Source: Streptomyces sp. NBC_00258 (GTDB lineage: Bacteria > Actinomycetota > Actinomycetes > Streptomycetales > Streptomycetaceae). Taken from it: 64,000 bases of DNA. A program made the position numbers and the translations under genes. The stretch lies in NCBI RefSeq assembly GCF_036182465.1, contig NZ_CP108081.1, positions 5,766,001 through 5,830,000 of the forward strand, written 5' to 3'. Under the pieces are notes generated by a model. It was not told the DNA's origin. It saw nothing but the letters and a program-made list of their open reading frames with translations, and made no database searches. Positions 49,601 through 57,150 of this stretch are shown here, one piece after another; positions within the stretch are counted from its first letter, which is position 1; the number at the start of each line of letters is the position of its first letter.

Positions 49601-49839
49601 CGGAGGGTGAGCCTGAGCCTGCCGGGCACTCCGGCCCGGGCGGCGGCGTCGGCGGCGTTCTGTGCGAGCTCGACCACCAGCCGGTCCCGGTATCCGCCGA
49701 GGACCAGGTCCTCCTCGGCGTTGGCGTCCTCGCGGAACCGGGCCGGGCTCGTCGCCCAGGCGTCCAGCACCCCGCGCCGGAGCCGCGCCGTCCCGAACGG
49801 GTCCGCGCCCTCTGCAGCCGGCCGCACGAACTTGCTCAC
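46684..49839 (-). CDS. Large sacsin-N/Hsp90-like GHKL ATPase
   Basis: 1051 residues. The GHKL ATP-binding region lies in the first ~170 residues: N-box DRLVVELAQNAADAAARAG, G1-like LVAANTGAPLDATGVESLST, and G2 VGRFGVGFAAVLAVTD, as in sacsin N-terminal repeats and some bacterial Hsp90-like proteins. The remainder has no domain I can name, apart from long Leu/Glu/Asp-rich stretches. GTG at 49839 follows AGAGGGAGAG. It is a single gene followed by convergent accessory genes. A chaperone-like or protein-quality role is inferred from family only. Confidence 0.82.
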   Translation of the reverse strand: MSKFVRPAAEGADPFGTARLRRGVLDAWATSPARFREDANAEEDLVLGGYRDRLVVELAQNAADAAARAGVPGRLRLTLRDGVLVAANTGAPLDATGVESLSTLRASAKRDDNDSAVGRFGVGFAAVLAVTDEPALVGRHGGVRWSLVEARELATDIARHSPGLGDELRRRDGHVPLLRLPFAAEGTAPDTYDSVVILPLRDAAAEDLAERLLGGVDDALLLALPGLEEVVVEAGDGSVRTIRRRVDAEADGDVVVEDSRDGTTRWRTVSAHGALEPALLADRPVEERLRPHWSVTWAVPVDADGTPAKPRTSPVVHAPTPSDEPLGVPALLIASLPLDTTRRHAAPGPLTDFLMQRAADAYAELLADWRPVTTGIIGLVPGSLGKGELDGTLRQAILDRLPRTAFLPPAVEPTGEDDEDDDSGLPEALRPRDAEVVEGAGAETVQVLAEVLPSLLPAGLERRAELRTLGVARVPLTEAIDRLAGLEKDPQWWRRLYDSLAGVDPDRLTGLPVPLADGRTTIGPRQVLLPAADGERAAPEALVRLARLGLKVAHPDAAHPLLEKLGALPATPRAVLTTPQVRAAVAASLDDDGGAWDEDAPDAEELADTVLALVRDAGLEPGDEPWLGTLALPDEEGELAPAGELVLPGSPFAQVMREDELASVDTELAERWGEQPLAACGVLANFTLVRATDVVLDPDELEPREGEFAEPDDAGLLDAVDVWCEDVLDRLPDSPVPPVATELVAVRDLDLVDEDRWPEALALLSRPPLRDALTQPVRILLPDGTHEIVRPYTAWWLRGNPVLDGRRPAGLRAEGGDPLLHGLYDAADATGFNDEQVLRALGVRTSVAALLAEPGGAAELLDRLADPDREVTSAQLHALYSALADLDPEQVTLPDELRAVVDGRVTVVDAADAVVVDSPDLLPFTAGTPLLPVRPSRAADLAELFQVRRLSESVTGEVTSEGVEHDVPESVRVLLGPSTPTTYVEHEELFVDETELDWRRTRDGVLHAATVEGVAAGLAWAAGQWPRRFEVGALLEDPSRTEELARDRWFD

Positions 49840-50162
49840 GGTTCACTCTCCCTCTCACGTTGTACGGCCGCACGCGGTGGCTCGGTCGCCGCAAGAAGGT
49901 ACCGCGGGTTCCCTCACAGGGGCTCCGCGGGAAGGGCGGCCCTCGCCCGCGGGTGGGTGGGTGCTGGTCGCGGAGTTCCCCGCGCCCCTGGGGGTGGGTG
50001 GCTGATGTGCCGGGTTCACCGCGGGCCGGCGGGGGTTGCTCGCGCAGTTCCCCGCGCCCCCAAAGACGAAAAGCCAGGGGCGCAGCCCCGCTTTTTCAGG
50101 GGCGCGGGGAACTGCGCGACAAGCCACAGGCAACCCGCACTCAACAGCGAGCCGGCGGCAGC
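49840..50162. repeat. Repeat cluster between the GHKL ATPase and DUF3027 genes
   Basis: Contains three members of the intergenic repeat family: minus-oriented GCTGGTCGCGGAGTTCCCCG at about 49973, minus-oriented CTCGCGCAGTTCCCCGCGCC at about 50040, and plus-oriented TTTTCAGGGGCGCGGGGAAC at about 50094. The last two face each other across GCCAGGGGCGCAGCCCCGC, which can itself fold into a hairpin. No gene. Confidence 0.85.
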
Positions 50163-51086
50163 CTAGGAGTGGCCGAACTCCGACGAGGACTCGTCCGGGC
50201 CGACGGACACGGACCCCGAGTCCGGCGACGGACGCAGGGGGAACGGGTCCACCCGGGTCTCATCGATCACCGGCGGAGCAGGACGCGGCGGTTTGGGCAT
50301 GACCGCGGCCTCCGAGTGCCCACCGCACCCGTACGACAGCGACACCACACGCCCGTCCGCCGGCGAGAACTCGTTCGCGCACAGACCGAACGCCTGCCCG
50401 AGCGAGCCCCCGATGGGATTCAGGAAGCCACAGCTGACGCACGTGGCGGGAGCGGCCTGGGCCATCGCCGTCTTGGGCCCGTACGAGTCCTCCCAGCGGT
50501 CGGCGGCGACATGCAGCCCGTACCGCGAGAGCACCCGCGCCCGCCGCATCCCGAGCTCCTCGGCGACGGAGGCGATCGACCCACGGGTCGGTACGGCGGG
50601 CAGCGTGGCCGGCGTCCCGGCCGTGACCTCGGCGTCCTCCGCCTCCACGAGCTCGGCCATCTCCTCGGAGATCGGCGAGTTCGGCGCGGGCTCGTCCTCG
50701 CCGGAGAACCCCGCCTCCAGGCGCAGGTCCTCCGCGTCCGTGGGGAGCAGGTCCCCCGGGCCCATGTCCCCGGGCCGGAGCCGCTCGCTCCACGGCACCC
50801 ACTCGGGCGCCTGCAGCGCGTCGGGGCCGGGCAGCAGAACCGTCTCGTCGAGGGTGACGAGCTTCGCCCGCGAGGCCCGGGCCACGGTCACGGCCCAGCG
50901 CCATCCGCGATAGCCCAGGTCCTTGCACTCGAAGAAGTGCGTGACGACGCGATCCCCTTCGCTGACCATCCCCGCGTGCTCCCCGACGACGCCTGGCACG
51001 GCGGCCTCCTCGGCGGCGGCCCGGGCGAGGTCGACGGCCTCGGCGCACAGACGGTCGGGGGTTCGGCTTCGCGTTGTCGCGCTCAC
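50163..51086 (-). CDS. DUF3027 protein
   Basis: 307 residues, DUF3027. The N-terminal half (RLCAEAVDLARAAAEEAAVP, then THFFECKDLGYRGWRWAVTV, LLPGPDALQAPEWVPWSERL, RPGDMGPGDLLPT) is the conserved part; the C-terminal half has a RDMRRARVLSRYGL-like helix and CVSCGFLNPIGGSLGQAFGL with a C-x-x-C and a further Cys, plausibly metal-binding. GTG at 51086 follows AGGAGAGAAG. Divergent from an MFS gene, a fixed arrangement in streptomycetes with DUF2771 nearby. Function unknown. Confidence 0.88.
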   Translation of the reverse strand: MSATTRSRTPDRLCAEAVDLARAAAEEAAVPGVVGEHAGMVSEGDRVVTHFFECKDLGYRGWRWAVTVARASRAKLVTLDETVLLPGPDALQAPEWVPWSERLRPGDMGPGDLLPTDAEDLRLEAGFSGEDEPAPNSPISEEMAELVEAEDAEVTAGTPATLPAVPTRGSIASVAEELGMRRARVLSRYGLHVAADRWEDSYGPKTAMAQAAPATCVSCGFLNPIGGSLGQAFGLCANEFSPADGRVVSLSYGCGGHSEAAVMPKPPRPAPPVIDETRVDPFPLRPSPDSGSVSVGPDESSSEFGHS

Positions 51087-51562
51087 AGGTATCGCTTCTC
51101 TCCTACGCCGTCTCACGAGTGCGCCGTCCCTCGACGGGGGTGCGGACGGAGCGGACCGGAGGGCCGCGTCGACGTCCGCGCCCGATCGCACTCGGGCGCA
51201 CCTACGTCATCCATTCTGCGGGATGGCCGAGAGGCGCGCGGCCGAGAACAACCGCCGCGGGCGCGCTACGCACGCTACCGTCTCGTCGGCGCTTGGCCTA
51301 CACCGCGGTCTCTTCGCCGCTCCTCGGCGTGGCTTTTGCGGGCTCCGGGATGGGCGCTTTGCCCGCTCCTCAATGGACGGTTCCGCCCGCTTGACAGGCA
51401 GTTCTTCGCCTCTCCGTGGCCAATTCTCGCCCCTCCGCCCATCCGGAGCGGCTCCGCAATCCCCCGAAACCTGCCGCTGAGCGGCGAACTCACAGCGCCC
51501 ACTCAGCCCCTATACGCGCGGTAACCGCGCTACATACGCCGTTCTCGGGGCACTATTGCGGA
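51087..51562. other. Divergent intergenic region, no gene seen
   Basis: 476 bases between the DUF3027 and MFS starts. No convincing frame; short GC-rich frames only. Promoters for both genes must lie here. No clear operator palindrome noticed. Confidence 0.5.
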
Positions 51563-52984
51563 GTGGCAGCCGCAAGGTCGCCCCATGGTGCCACCGGGAT
51601 CGGTGGGGCCGGGGCGGGACGAACGAGCGGATCGGGCCCGGTGCGCGGGGCCGTCCGTTCCGTCGGGCGTGCCCTGCACCTGCCGTTCACGGGGACGGCG
51701 AGGGGCATCAGAAAGGCGACACACGCGCACGGCGCGGGCGAGTCGGGCCTCGGCAAGCTGATCGAGCTGCACGGGGTGAACGGCGCCGGCGACATGATGA
51801 TCACCGTCGCGCTCGCCTCCACGGTCTTCTTCTCGGTCCCGACGGACGAGGCCCGCGGCCGTGTGGCGCTCTACCTGGCGATCACGATGGCCCCGTTCGC
51901 ACTCCTCGCCCCGGTCATCGGGCCGCTCCTGGACCGCCTCCCGCACGGCCGCCGCGCCGCGATGGCGGGCGCGTTCATCGCCCGCGCGTTCATGGCCCTG
52001 CTGCTGTCGAGCGCGGTCGTCACGGGCAGCATCGAGCTGTACCCGGCGGCCCTCGGCGTCCTGGTGGCGTCGAAGGCGTACGGCGTGGTCAGAAGCGCGG
52101 TGGTGCCCCGGCTCCTGCCACCCGCGTTCTCCCTGGTGAAGGCGAACTCACGGGTCACGCTGGGCGGCCTCCTCGCCACCGGTGTGGCCGCCCCGATCGG
52201 GGCCGGACTGCAGGCCCTCGGGCCGCGCTATCCGCTCTACGGCGCCTTCGTGATCTTCGTGGCGGGTACGTTCCTGTCGTTCCAGCTCCCGCACAAGGTC
52301 GACTCGGCCAAGGGCGAGGACAAGGCCCTGCTCGCCGCGGACGAGCAGCACCTGCACGGGCCGCACCTGAAAACGCCGAAGCGCCCGGGGCTGCGTACGG
52401 TCGGCACGGCGGTCACGCACGCGCTCGTCGCGAACGCGGCGCTGCGGTGTCTCTCCGGGTTCCTGATCTTCTTCCTGGCGTTCCTGCTGCGCGAGCATCC
52501 GCTGGCCGGGGCCAGTGCGGCGGTCTCGCTGGGGATAGTGGGTGTCTCGGCGGGCGCGGGCAACGCGCTCGGCACTGCGGTCGGGGCGGCGCTGAGATCC
52601 CGGAAGCCGGAGCTGATCATCGTGACGGTGATCGCGGTGGTGCTCGGCGTCGCGATCACGGCCGCGGTGTTCTTCGGGGTGATCCTTGTCGCGATACTCG
52701 CCGCGTTCGCCGGGTTCGCGCAGGCGCTGTCCAAGCTGTCGCTGGACGCGCTGATCCAGCGGGACGTGCCGGAACTGGTCCGGACGTCGGCGTTCGCGCG
52801 TTCGGAGACGATCCTGCAGATGGCGTGGGTGGTCGGTGGGGCGATCGGCATCGCGCTGCCGCTCAACGGCACGCTGGGGCTGTCCGTGGCCGCCGCGATC
52901 GTCGCCGCCGGCTGGCTCACCACGGTCCGGGGGCTGCTGAGCGCGGCCCGCAGCGGGGGGCGGCAGCACGAGCGGGTGGCGTGA
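51563..52984 (+). CDS. MFS transporter
   Basis: 473 residues, 12 predicted spans. Segments include ALYLAITMAPFALLAPVIGPLL, PHGRRAAMAGAFIARAFMAL, SRVTLGGLLATGVAAPIGA and the tail TVRGLLSAARSGGRQHERV. It lacks strong substrate clues; a drug or metabolite exporter is likely. GTG at 51563 is the best start though its ribosome site is weak; it gives a 60-residue cytoplasmic N-terminus before span 1. It is followed by DUF2771, in line with the usual streptomycete gene order. Confidence 0.85.
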   Translation: MAAARSPHGATGIGGAGAGRTSGSGPVRGAVRSVGRALHLPFTGTARGIRKATHAHGAGESGLGKLIELHGVNGAGDMMITVALASTVFFSVPTDEARGRVALYLAITMAPFALLAPVIGPLLDRLPHGRRAAMAGAFIARAFMALLLSSAVVTGSIELYPAALGVLVASKAYGVVRSAVVPRLLPPAFSLVKANSRVTLGGLLATGVAAPIGAGLQALGPRYPLYGAFVIFVAGTFLSFQLPHKVDSAKGEDKALLAADEQHLHGPHLKTPKRPGLRTVGTAVTHALVANAALRCLSGFLIFFLAFLLREHPLAGASAAVSLGIVGVSAGAGNALGTAVGAALRSRKPELIIVTVIAVVLGVAITAAVFFGVILVAILAAFAGFAQALSKLSLDALIQRDVPELVRTSAFARSETILQMAWVVGGAIGIALPLNGTLGLSVAAAIVAAGWLTTVRGLLSAARSGGRQHERVA

Positions 52985-52991
52985 GGCGCTC

Positions 52992-53065
52992 GGCCCCTGA
53001 AGGGGCACGGGGAACTGCGCAGTCTTTCAGGGGCGCGGGGAACTGCGCGACCAGCCACAACGAAC
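52992..53065. repeat. Two tandem short-form intergenic repeats
   Basis: CCCCTGAAGGGGCACGGGGA then ACTGCGCAGTC, directly followed by TTTCAGGGGCGCGGGGAACT and GCGCGACCAGCCAC: two copies back to back, the first truncated at its right end. Confidence 0.85.
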
Positions 53066-53185
53066 CCGCGCCTCTCCCCACGAACCCGCCCCCCTCGGCC
53101 CGTCCGGCGCCTGAGGACAAGCGCGGCGCGCCGCGTACCCCACCCGCGTAGGTGGGGCGCCGGACCCGCCCGATAGCCTTCGGGC

Positions 53186-53674
53186 ATGAGCTCCCAGCGT
53201 CCCCTTGCGCGCCGTCGCCGCGCCGTCGCCGCCGTCGGCGCCGTTTCCGCCGGACTTCTCGTCCTGTCCGCCTGTGACAAGCCGACGCCGATGGCCACCG
53301 TCACGATCGGCAACGACTCGGTCAGCACCGAGGCCGAGTGCTACAAGGACGGCGACAACATCGGCCGCGCGGAAGCCACCAAGTGCGCCCGCAAGAAGGC
53401 CTCCGACACGATCAGCGTCCCGCAGGGCGAGACGCTGCGGATCGGTGTCGACCCGGAGATCGCGGACGAGGGCTGGGCCCTGTGGATCAACGGTCAGCGC
53501 GTCACCGACCCCTTCAAGAAGACGTACTACTCCTTCGAGGGCGTCGACCTCTTCGCGAGCCAGCAGGGCCAGCCCGCGCCGAAGACGCTGAACATCAGCA
53601 TCGTCCAGCAGAACAAGGCCGACTCGAAGTTCGTGGGCGTCTGGAACTTCAAGCTCGAGAACGCCGACGCTTGA
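53186..53674 (+). CDS. DUF2771 lipoprotein
   Basis: 162 residues. Twin-Arg-containing N-terminus (RRRRAVAAVGAVSAGLLVLS) with lipobox VLSACDKP, so membrane-anchored lipoprotein. The mature DUF2771 part shows paired Cys (ECYKDGDNIGRAEATKCARK) and WALWINGQRVTDPFKKTYYS. ATG at 53186. It lies immediately upstream of mqnB with a 19-base gap, and downstream of the MFS gene. Function unknown. Confidence 0.88.
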   Translation: MSSQRPLARRRRAVAAVGAVSAGLLVLSACDKPTPMATVTIGNDSVSTEAECYKDGDNIGRAEATKCARKKASDTISVPQGETLRIGVDPEIADEGWALWINGQRVTDPFKKTYYSFEGVDLFASQQGQPAPKTLNISIVQQNKADSKFVGVWNFKLENADA

Positions 53675-53693
53675 GCCGCCTGATCGGCCGCGC

Positions 53694-54437
53694 ATGCGTG
53701 TCCTCGTAGCCACCGCGGTCCTCGTCGAACGGGACGCGGTGGCCGCGGCGTTCGCGCCCTCACCGGCCCGGGAGTACGCGATTCCGGGGGCGAGCCTGAG
53801 CAGGGTGGCGCCCACGGAGGGCGGCCCCGCCGTCTTCGATCTGCTCGCCGCGGGTGTGGGCCCCGCGGCCGCCGCCGCGGCGACCGCGGCCGCGCTCACG
53901 GCAGCCGCCCTCGACGCACAGCCCTCCGAGCCGTACGACCTGGTCGTCTCCGCCGGTATCGGGGGCGGCTTCCAGCCCGAGGCGCCCGTCGGGTCGCTCG
54001 TCCTCGCCGACGAGATCACCGCGGCGGATCTCGGCGCCGAGACCGCGGACGGGTTCGTCCCGGTCACCGAACTGGGTTTCGGGGCAGTCACCCACCGTCC
54101 ACCGGAATCACTCGTACGAGCGGTCGCTGCCGTCACGGGAGCGCGTACCGGTGCCGTTCTCACCGTCAACACCGTGACCGGAAGCGCCGGACGCGCCGCC
54201 GAATTGCGCCGGCGCCATCCACGGGCGCTCGCCGAGGCGATGGAGGGGTTCGGGGTCGCGGAGGCGGCGGCCGCGCACGGCGTGCCCGTGCTGGAGCTCC
54301 GTGCCGTGTCCAATCCGGTCGGGCCCCGCGACCGTGCCGCCTGGCGGATCGGGGACGCGCTCGCGGCACTCACCGGGGCGTTCGGGAAGCTCGCGCCCGC
54401 ATTGGAGAGTTGGAATCCACATGACCGCACTCAATGA
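53694..54437 (+). CDS. mqnB: Futalosine hydrolase
   Basis: 247 residues, PNP/UDP-phosphorylase fold: PYDLVVSAGIGGGFQPEAPV and VGSLVLADEITAADLGAET at residues ~85-115, AVLTVNTVTGSAGRAAELRR, AEAMEGFGVAEAAAAHGVPV with the substrate Glu, and LELRAVSNPVGPRDRAAWRI. It hydrolyses futalosine to dehypoxanthine futalosine and hypoxanthine in menaquinone synthesis. ATG at 53694. Its last 17 bases overlap mqnD, an arrangement seen also in S. coelicolor. MqnA and MqnC must be elsewhere. Confidence 0.95.
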   Translation: MRVLVATAVLVERDAVAAAFAPSPAREYAIPGASLSRVAPTEGGPAVFDLLAAGVGPAAAAAATAAALTAAALDAQPSEPYDLVVSAGIGGGFQPEAPVGSLVLADEITAADLGAETADGFVPVTELGFGAVTHRPPESLVRAVAAVTGARTGAVLTVNTVTGSAGRAAELRRRHPRALAEAMEGFGVAEAAAAHGVPVLELRAVSNPVGPRDRAAWRIGDALAALTGAFGKLAPALESWNPHDRTQ

Positions 54438-55311
54438 GAACGAGACCGGCGCCGGTGCCGGAACCGGCAGCGAGCCGCTGAAGATCGCGTACTCGCCCTG
54501 CCCGAACGACACCTTCGTCTTCGACGCGTGGGCGCATGGCCGGATCCCGGGGGCGCCCGCACTGGACGTGACCTTCGCGGACATCGACATCACCAACGGC
54601 ATGGCGGAACGCGGCGAGTCCGACGTCCTGAAGGTGTCGTACGCCGTCCTGCCGTACGTCCTGGACGAGTGGGCGCTGCTGCCCTGCGGGGGCGCGCTGG
54701 GGCGGGGCTGCGGGCCGCTGGTCCTGACCCGGGAGCCCGGCGTGGACCTCACCGGCCGCACGGTCGCCGTGCCGAGCGAGAGGTCGACCGCCTACCTGCT
54801 GTTCCGCCTGTGGACCGCGGACGTCGTGCCCGGCGGGGTGGGCGAGATCGTCGTCATGCCGTTCCACGAGATCATGCCGGCGGTGCGGGACGGCAAGGTC
54901 GACGCGGGGCTGGTGATCCACGAGGCGCGCTTCACCTACCAGAACTACGGGCTGCACAAGCTCGCGGACATGGGCGAGCACTGGGAGTCGACGACGGGTC
55001 TGCCGATCCCGCTCGGCGCGATCATCGCCAAGCGGTCGCTGGGCGAGGACACGCTGCGGCTGCTCGCCGAGTCCGCCCGTACGTCGGTGCGGGCCGCCTG
55101 GGACGATCCCGAGGCGTCTCGGGCGTACGTCATGGAGCATGCCCAGGAGATGGACGTCTCCGTCGCGAACCAGCACATCGGGCTGTACGTCAACGAGTTC
55201 ACGGCCGACCTCGGTGAGGACGGGTATGCCGCGGTTCGGGGGCTGTTGACGCGTGCGGCGGCCGAAGGGCTGGTGCCGGCTCTTGCGCCGGACGCGCTTG
55301 CGTTTCCCTGA
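54421..55311 (+). CDS. mqnD: 1,4-dihydroxy-6-naphthoate synthase
   Basis: 296 residues, periplasmic-binding-protein-like MqnD. Motifs: LKIAYSPCPNDTFVFDAWAH, FADIDITNGMAERGESDVLK, VSYAVLPYVLDEWALLPCGG, VAVPSERSTAYLLFRLW, LVIHEARFTYQNYGLHKL, and LPIPLGAIIAKRSLGED, with the histidine and Tyr ring-cleavage pocket residues. It converts cyclic dehypoxanthine futalosine to 1,4-dihydroxy-6-naphthoate. ATG at 54421 lies inside the mqnB end. Confidence 0.96.
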   Translation: MTALNENETGAGAGTGSEPLKIAYSPCPNDTFVFDAWAHGRIPGAPALDVTFADIDITNGMAERGESDVLKVSYAVLPYVLDEWALLPCGGALGRGCGPLVLTREPGVDLTGRTVAVPSERSTAYLLFRLWTADVVPGGVGEIVVMPFHEIMPAVRDGKVDAGLVIHEARFTYQNYGLHKLADMGEHWESTTGLPIPLGAIIAKRSLGEDTLRLLAESARTSVRAAWDDPEASRAYVMEHAQEMDVSVANQHIGLYVNEFTADLGEDGYAAVRGLLTRAAAEGLVPALAPDALAFP

Positions 55312-55369
55312 ACAGGGGTGGTGAACGGGGCGATGGGGTGGCCGGGTCCGGATTGTGGGTGCGGGCCGG

Positions 55370-55432
55370 TGGGGGCTGGTCGCGCCCACGCGGCGGAGCC
55401 GCATATGTACACAGCCCCGCGCCCCTAAAGGC
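55370..55432. repeat. Intergenic repeat, long form (copy 4)
   Basis: GGGGGCTGGTCGCGCCCACG, then CGGCGGAGCCGCATATGTAC, then ACAGCCCCGCGCCCCTAAAG. It is the reverse complement arrangement of the 31.3-kb copy. Confidence 0.8.
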
Positions 55433-55462
55433 GCGCCCGCCCCCCTGACGGGGTGCGGGCGC
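55433..55462 (-). terminator. Terminator of the cold-shock protein gene
   Basis: GCGCCCGC(C)CCCC / GGGG(T)GCGGGCGC with a TGAC loop, 36 bases past the stop. Confidence 0.75.
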
Positions 55463-55497
55463 AGAAGCCACGTGCCGGGAGCCTGCGGTGCAGGTCC

Positions 55498-55881
55498 TTA
55501 GACGTCCAGTTGGTCCGCCACCGCGCGAAGCAGGCCCGCGATCTTCGCGCCGGAGGCCTTGTCGGGGTAGCGACCTCTTTCCAGCATGGGCGTGATGTTT
55601 TCGAGGAGCGTCGTCAAGTCCTGCACGATGGACGCCAGTTCGTCCGGCTTACGGCGCTGGGCGGCCGCGACGGACGGGGTGGGGTCCAGGATCGTCACCG
55701 AAAGCGCCTGGTCACCGCGCTGTCCGGCGACCACGCCGAACTCCACGCGCTGACCCGGCTTGAGAACATCGACTCCGGCGGGCAGGACCGAGGAATGAAC
55801 GAAGACGTCGCCGCCGTCGTCGCGGGAGAGAAAGCCGAAGCCCTTCTCGCTGTTGAACCACTTGACCTTGCCGGTAGGCAC
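55498..55881 (-). CDS. Cold-shock protein with C-terminal helical extension
   Basis: 127 residues. The N-terminal CSD (residues 1-65) has VPTGKVKWFNSEKGFGFLSR with RNP1 and DVFVHSSVLPAGVDVLKPGQ with RNP2, then VEFGVVAGQRGDQALSVTIL. Residues 75-127 form an extra helical tail (ELASIVQDLTTLLENITPML, then ASGAKIAGLLRAVADQLDV) not present in standard 67-residue Csp proteins. GTG at 55881. It binds single-stranded nucleic acid; the extension is typical of one streptomycete Csp subgroup and may mediate oligomerisation. Confidence 0.9.
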   Translation of the reverse strand: MPTGKVKWFNSEKGFGFLSRDDGGDVFVHSSVLPAGVDVLKPGQRVEFGVVAGQRGDQALSVTILDPTPSVAAAQRRKPDELASIVQDLTTLLENITPMLERGRYPDKASGAKIAGLLRAVADQLDV

Positions 55882-56068
55882 GTCTGTCCTCGTCCTCGTA
55901 CTCGTCGGGAAACTGCGTCTGAAAACTGCGGCCGAAACTGCTCGGGAAACGGGTCCGGATAGCACTACAGCGGGTCGTCGGACCCGCCGGTACCAAGGCT
56001 AATGGTCCGGCGGCTGCTGACAAGACGTCGCCGGATTGTTCCTCCGCGCAGGGAACTACCCTGGTCGG

Positions 56069-56317
56069 GTGCGTGACAAAACCCAAACGAATTCCGCCGC
56101 GGCCGGAGACGGACTGATCCGTGCCGGTGCCATCGTGTTCTTCGTCGGTGCCTTGGCCACACTGGTCACCGTTGCCCCACTGTTGCTGGGTACGACGCCC
56201 TTTCCTACGTACATGTTCGGGTTGAGCATGTTGATGGGGGTTGGATTCCTCATCGCGGGAGCGGGGGTGTTCCAGTCGATTGCCCGTGGGCGGCGGCAGG
56301 CGCGCGAGGGTTCCTGA
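56069..56317 (+). CDS. Small two-span membrane protein
   Basis: 82 residues from GTG at 56069 (VRDKTQTNSAAAGDGLIRAG). Two hydrophobic spans, AIVFFVGALATLVTVAPLLL and FGLSMLMGVGFLIAGAGVFQ, then a basic tail (SIARGRRQARE). Divergent from the cold-shock gene and head-to-tail with nothing. The GTG at 56073 is out of frame. A TTG at 56036 could extend it. Conserved in streptomycetes next to this locus; function unknown. Confidence 0.75.
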   Translation: MRDKTQTNSAAAGDGLIRAGAIVFFVGALATLVTVAPLLLGTTPFPTYMFGLSMLMGVGFLIAGAGVFQSIARGRRQAREGS

Positions 56318-56332
56318 AGGGTCGTTCGTCGG

Positions 56333-56374
56333 CCGCGGGTGGGTTGTGGCTGGTCGCGCAGTTACCCGCGCCCC
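56333..56374. repeat. Intergenic repeat, short form (minus orientation)
   Basis: GTTGTGGCTGGTCGCGCAGT followed by TACCCGCGCCCCCTAAAG; one-base variant (TTAC for TTCC) of the core. It abuts the end of the HAD gene. Confidence 0.8.
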
Positions 56375-56998
56375 CTAAAGGGGCGCGCCCTGGTGAGCCG
56401 CCAGCCAATCCGGGAACTCCGTCAGGTCCTTGAGGACCACGTCCGCTCCCGCCTCCCGCAGTTCCTCCGCGTCGCACGGGCCCGTGGCCACCGCCACGGA
56501 CAGGGCGTTGGCGGTGCGGGCGCCTCGTACGTCGCCGGTGTGGTCGCCGACGTAGATGCCCGCGTCGTACTCGCGCAGGGCTTCCGCCTTGCCCTCGGCC
56601 CACAGGCCGCCGATGACGGCGTCGGGCTCGATGCCGAGGTGGCTGAGATGCAGCTTGGCATTCGGCTCGTACTTGGCGGTGACGACGATGGCCCGGCCGC
56701 CGGCCTCCCGTACCGCCGCTATGGCCTCGCGGGCGCCGGCCATCGCGGGCGTCGTGGCGATGGCGTGTGTGGGGTACATCTCCCGGTAGACGTCCGCCAT
56801 GGCCTCGACCTGCTCGGCCGGGAACCAGTTCACCAGTTCCTCAGCGAGCGGCGGCCCGAGCCTCGTGATGGCCAGATCGGCATCGATGTACGTCCCCGTC
56901 CGCACGGAAAGCGCCTGGTAGCAGGCGTGAATACCGGGCCGGGAGTCGATGAGGGTCATGTCGAGATCGAAGCCGACGGTCAGCACACGAGAAGTCAT
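56375..56998 (-). CDS. HAD-superfamily phosphatase (Gph-like)
   Basis: 207 residues. HAD motif I FDLDMTLIDSRPGI near residue 9 (nucleophile Asp and general-base Asp), motif II IVVTAK, motif III Lys and motif IV YVGDHTGDVRGART. The cap in between marks subfamily IA, as in phosphoglycolate phosphatase and related small-molecule phosphatases. ATG at 56998 is chosen; ATG at 57007 is in frame and nearly as likely. Divergent from the siderophore transporter across a repeat. Confidence 0.88.
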   Translation of the reverse strand: MTSRVLTVGFDLDMTLIDSRPGIHACYQALSVRTGTYIDADLAITRLGPPLAEELVNWFPAEQVEAMADVYREMYPTHAIATTPAMAGAREAIAAVREAGGRAIVVTAKYEPNAKLHLSHLGIEPDAVIGGLWAEGKAEALREYDAGIYVGDHTGDVRGARTANALSVAVATGPCDAEELREAGADVVLKDLTEFPDWLAAHQGAPL

Positions 56999-57019
56999 AT
57001 GGACCATTGTGCCCAGCCA

Positions 57020-57067
57020 TCGTGCCCCGTAAGGGGCGCGGGGAACTGCGCGACCAGCCACGACGGA
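57020..57067. repeat. Intergenic repeat, short form
   Basis: CCCCGTAAGGGGCGCGGGGA then ACTGCGCGACCAGCCACGACGG, one of the most complete copies. Confidence 0.85.
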
Positions 57068-57101
57068 CCCGCAGCCGACGCACCACAACCGCCACATAGA
57101 C

Positions 57102-57120
57102 TCAGCCAAGCCTTACCGAA
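57102..57120. promoter_or_regulatory. Candidate iron box (DmdR1/IdeR type)
   Basis: TCAGCCAAGCCTTACCGAA agrees with the 19-base consensus TTAGGTTAGGCTAACCTAA at 12 positions, 30 bases before the first permease ATG. Degenerate but well placed for iron-dependent repression of a siderophore importer. Confidence 0.5.
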
Positions 57121-57150
57121 CCAACGCCCAGCCCAGCGGAGCACCAGCCC

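Noticed and set aside
46684..49839. Sacsin-like GHKL ATPase as an anti-phage ATPase
   Set aside because: It sits in a conserved core neighbourhood with no effector gene next to it, so there is no positive reason for a defence call.
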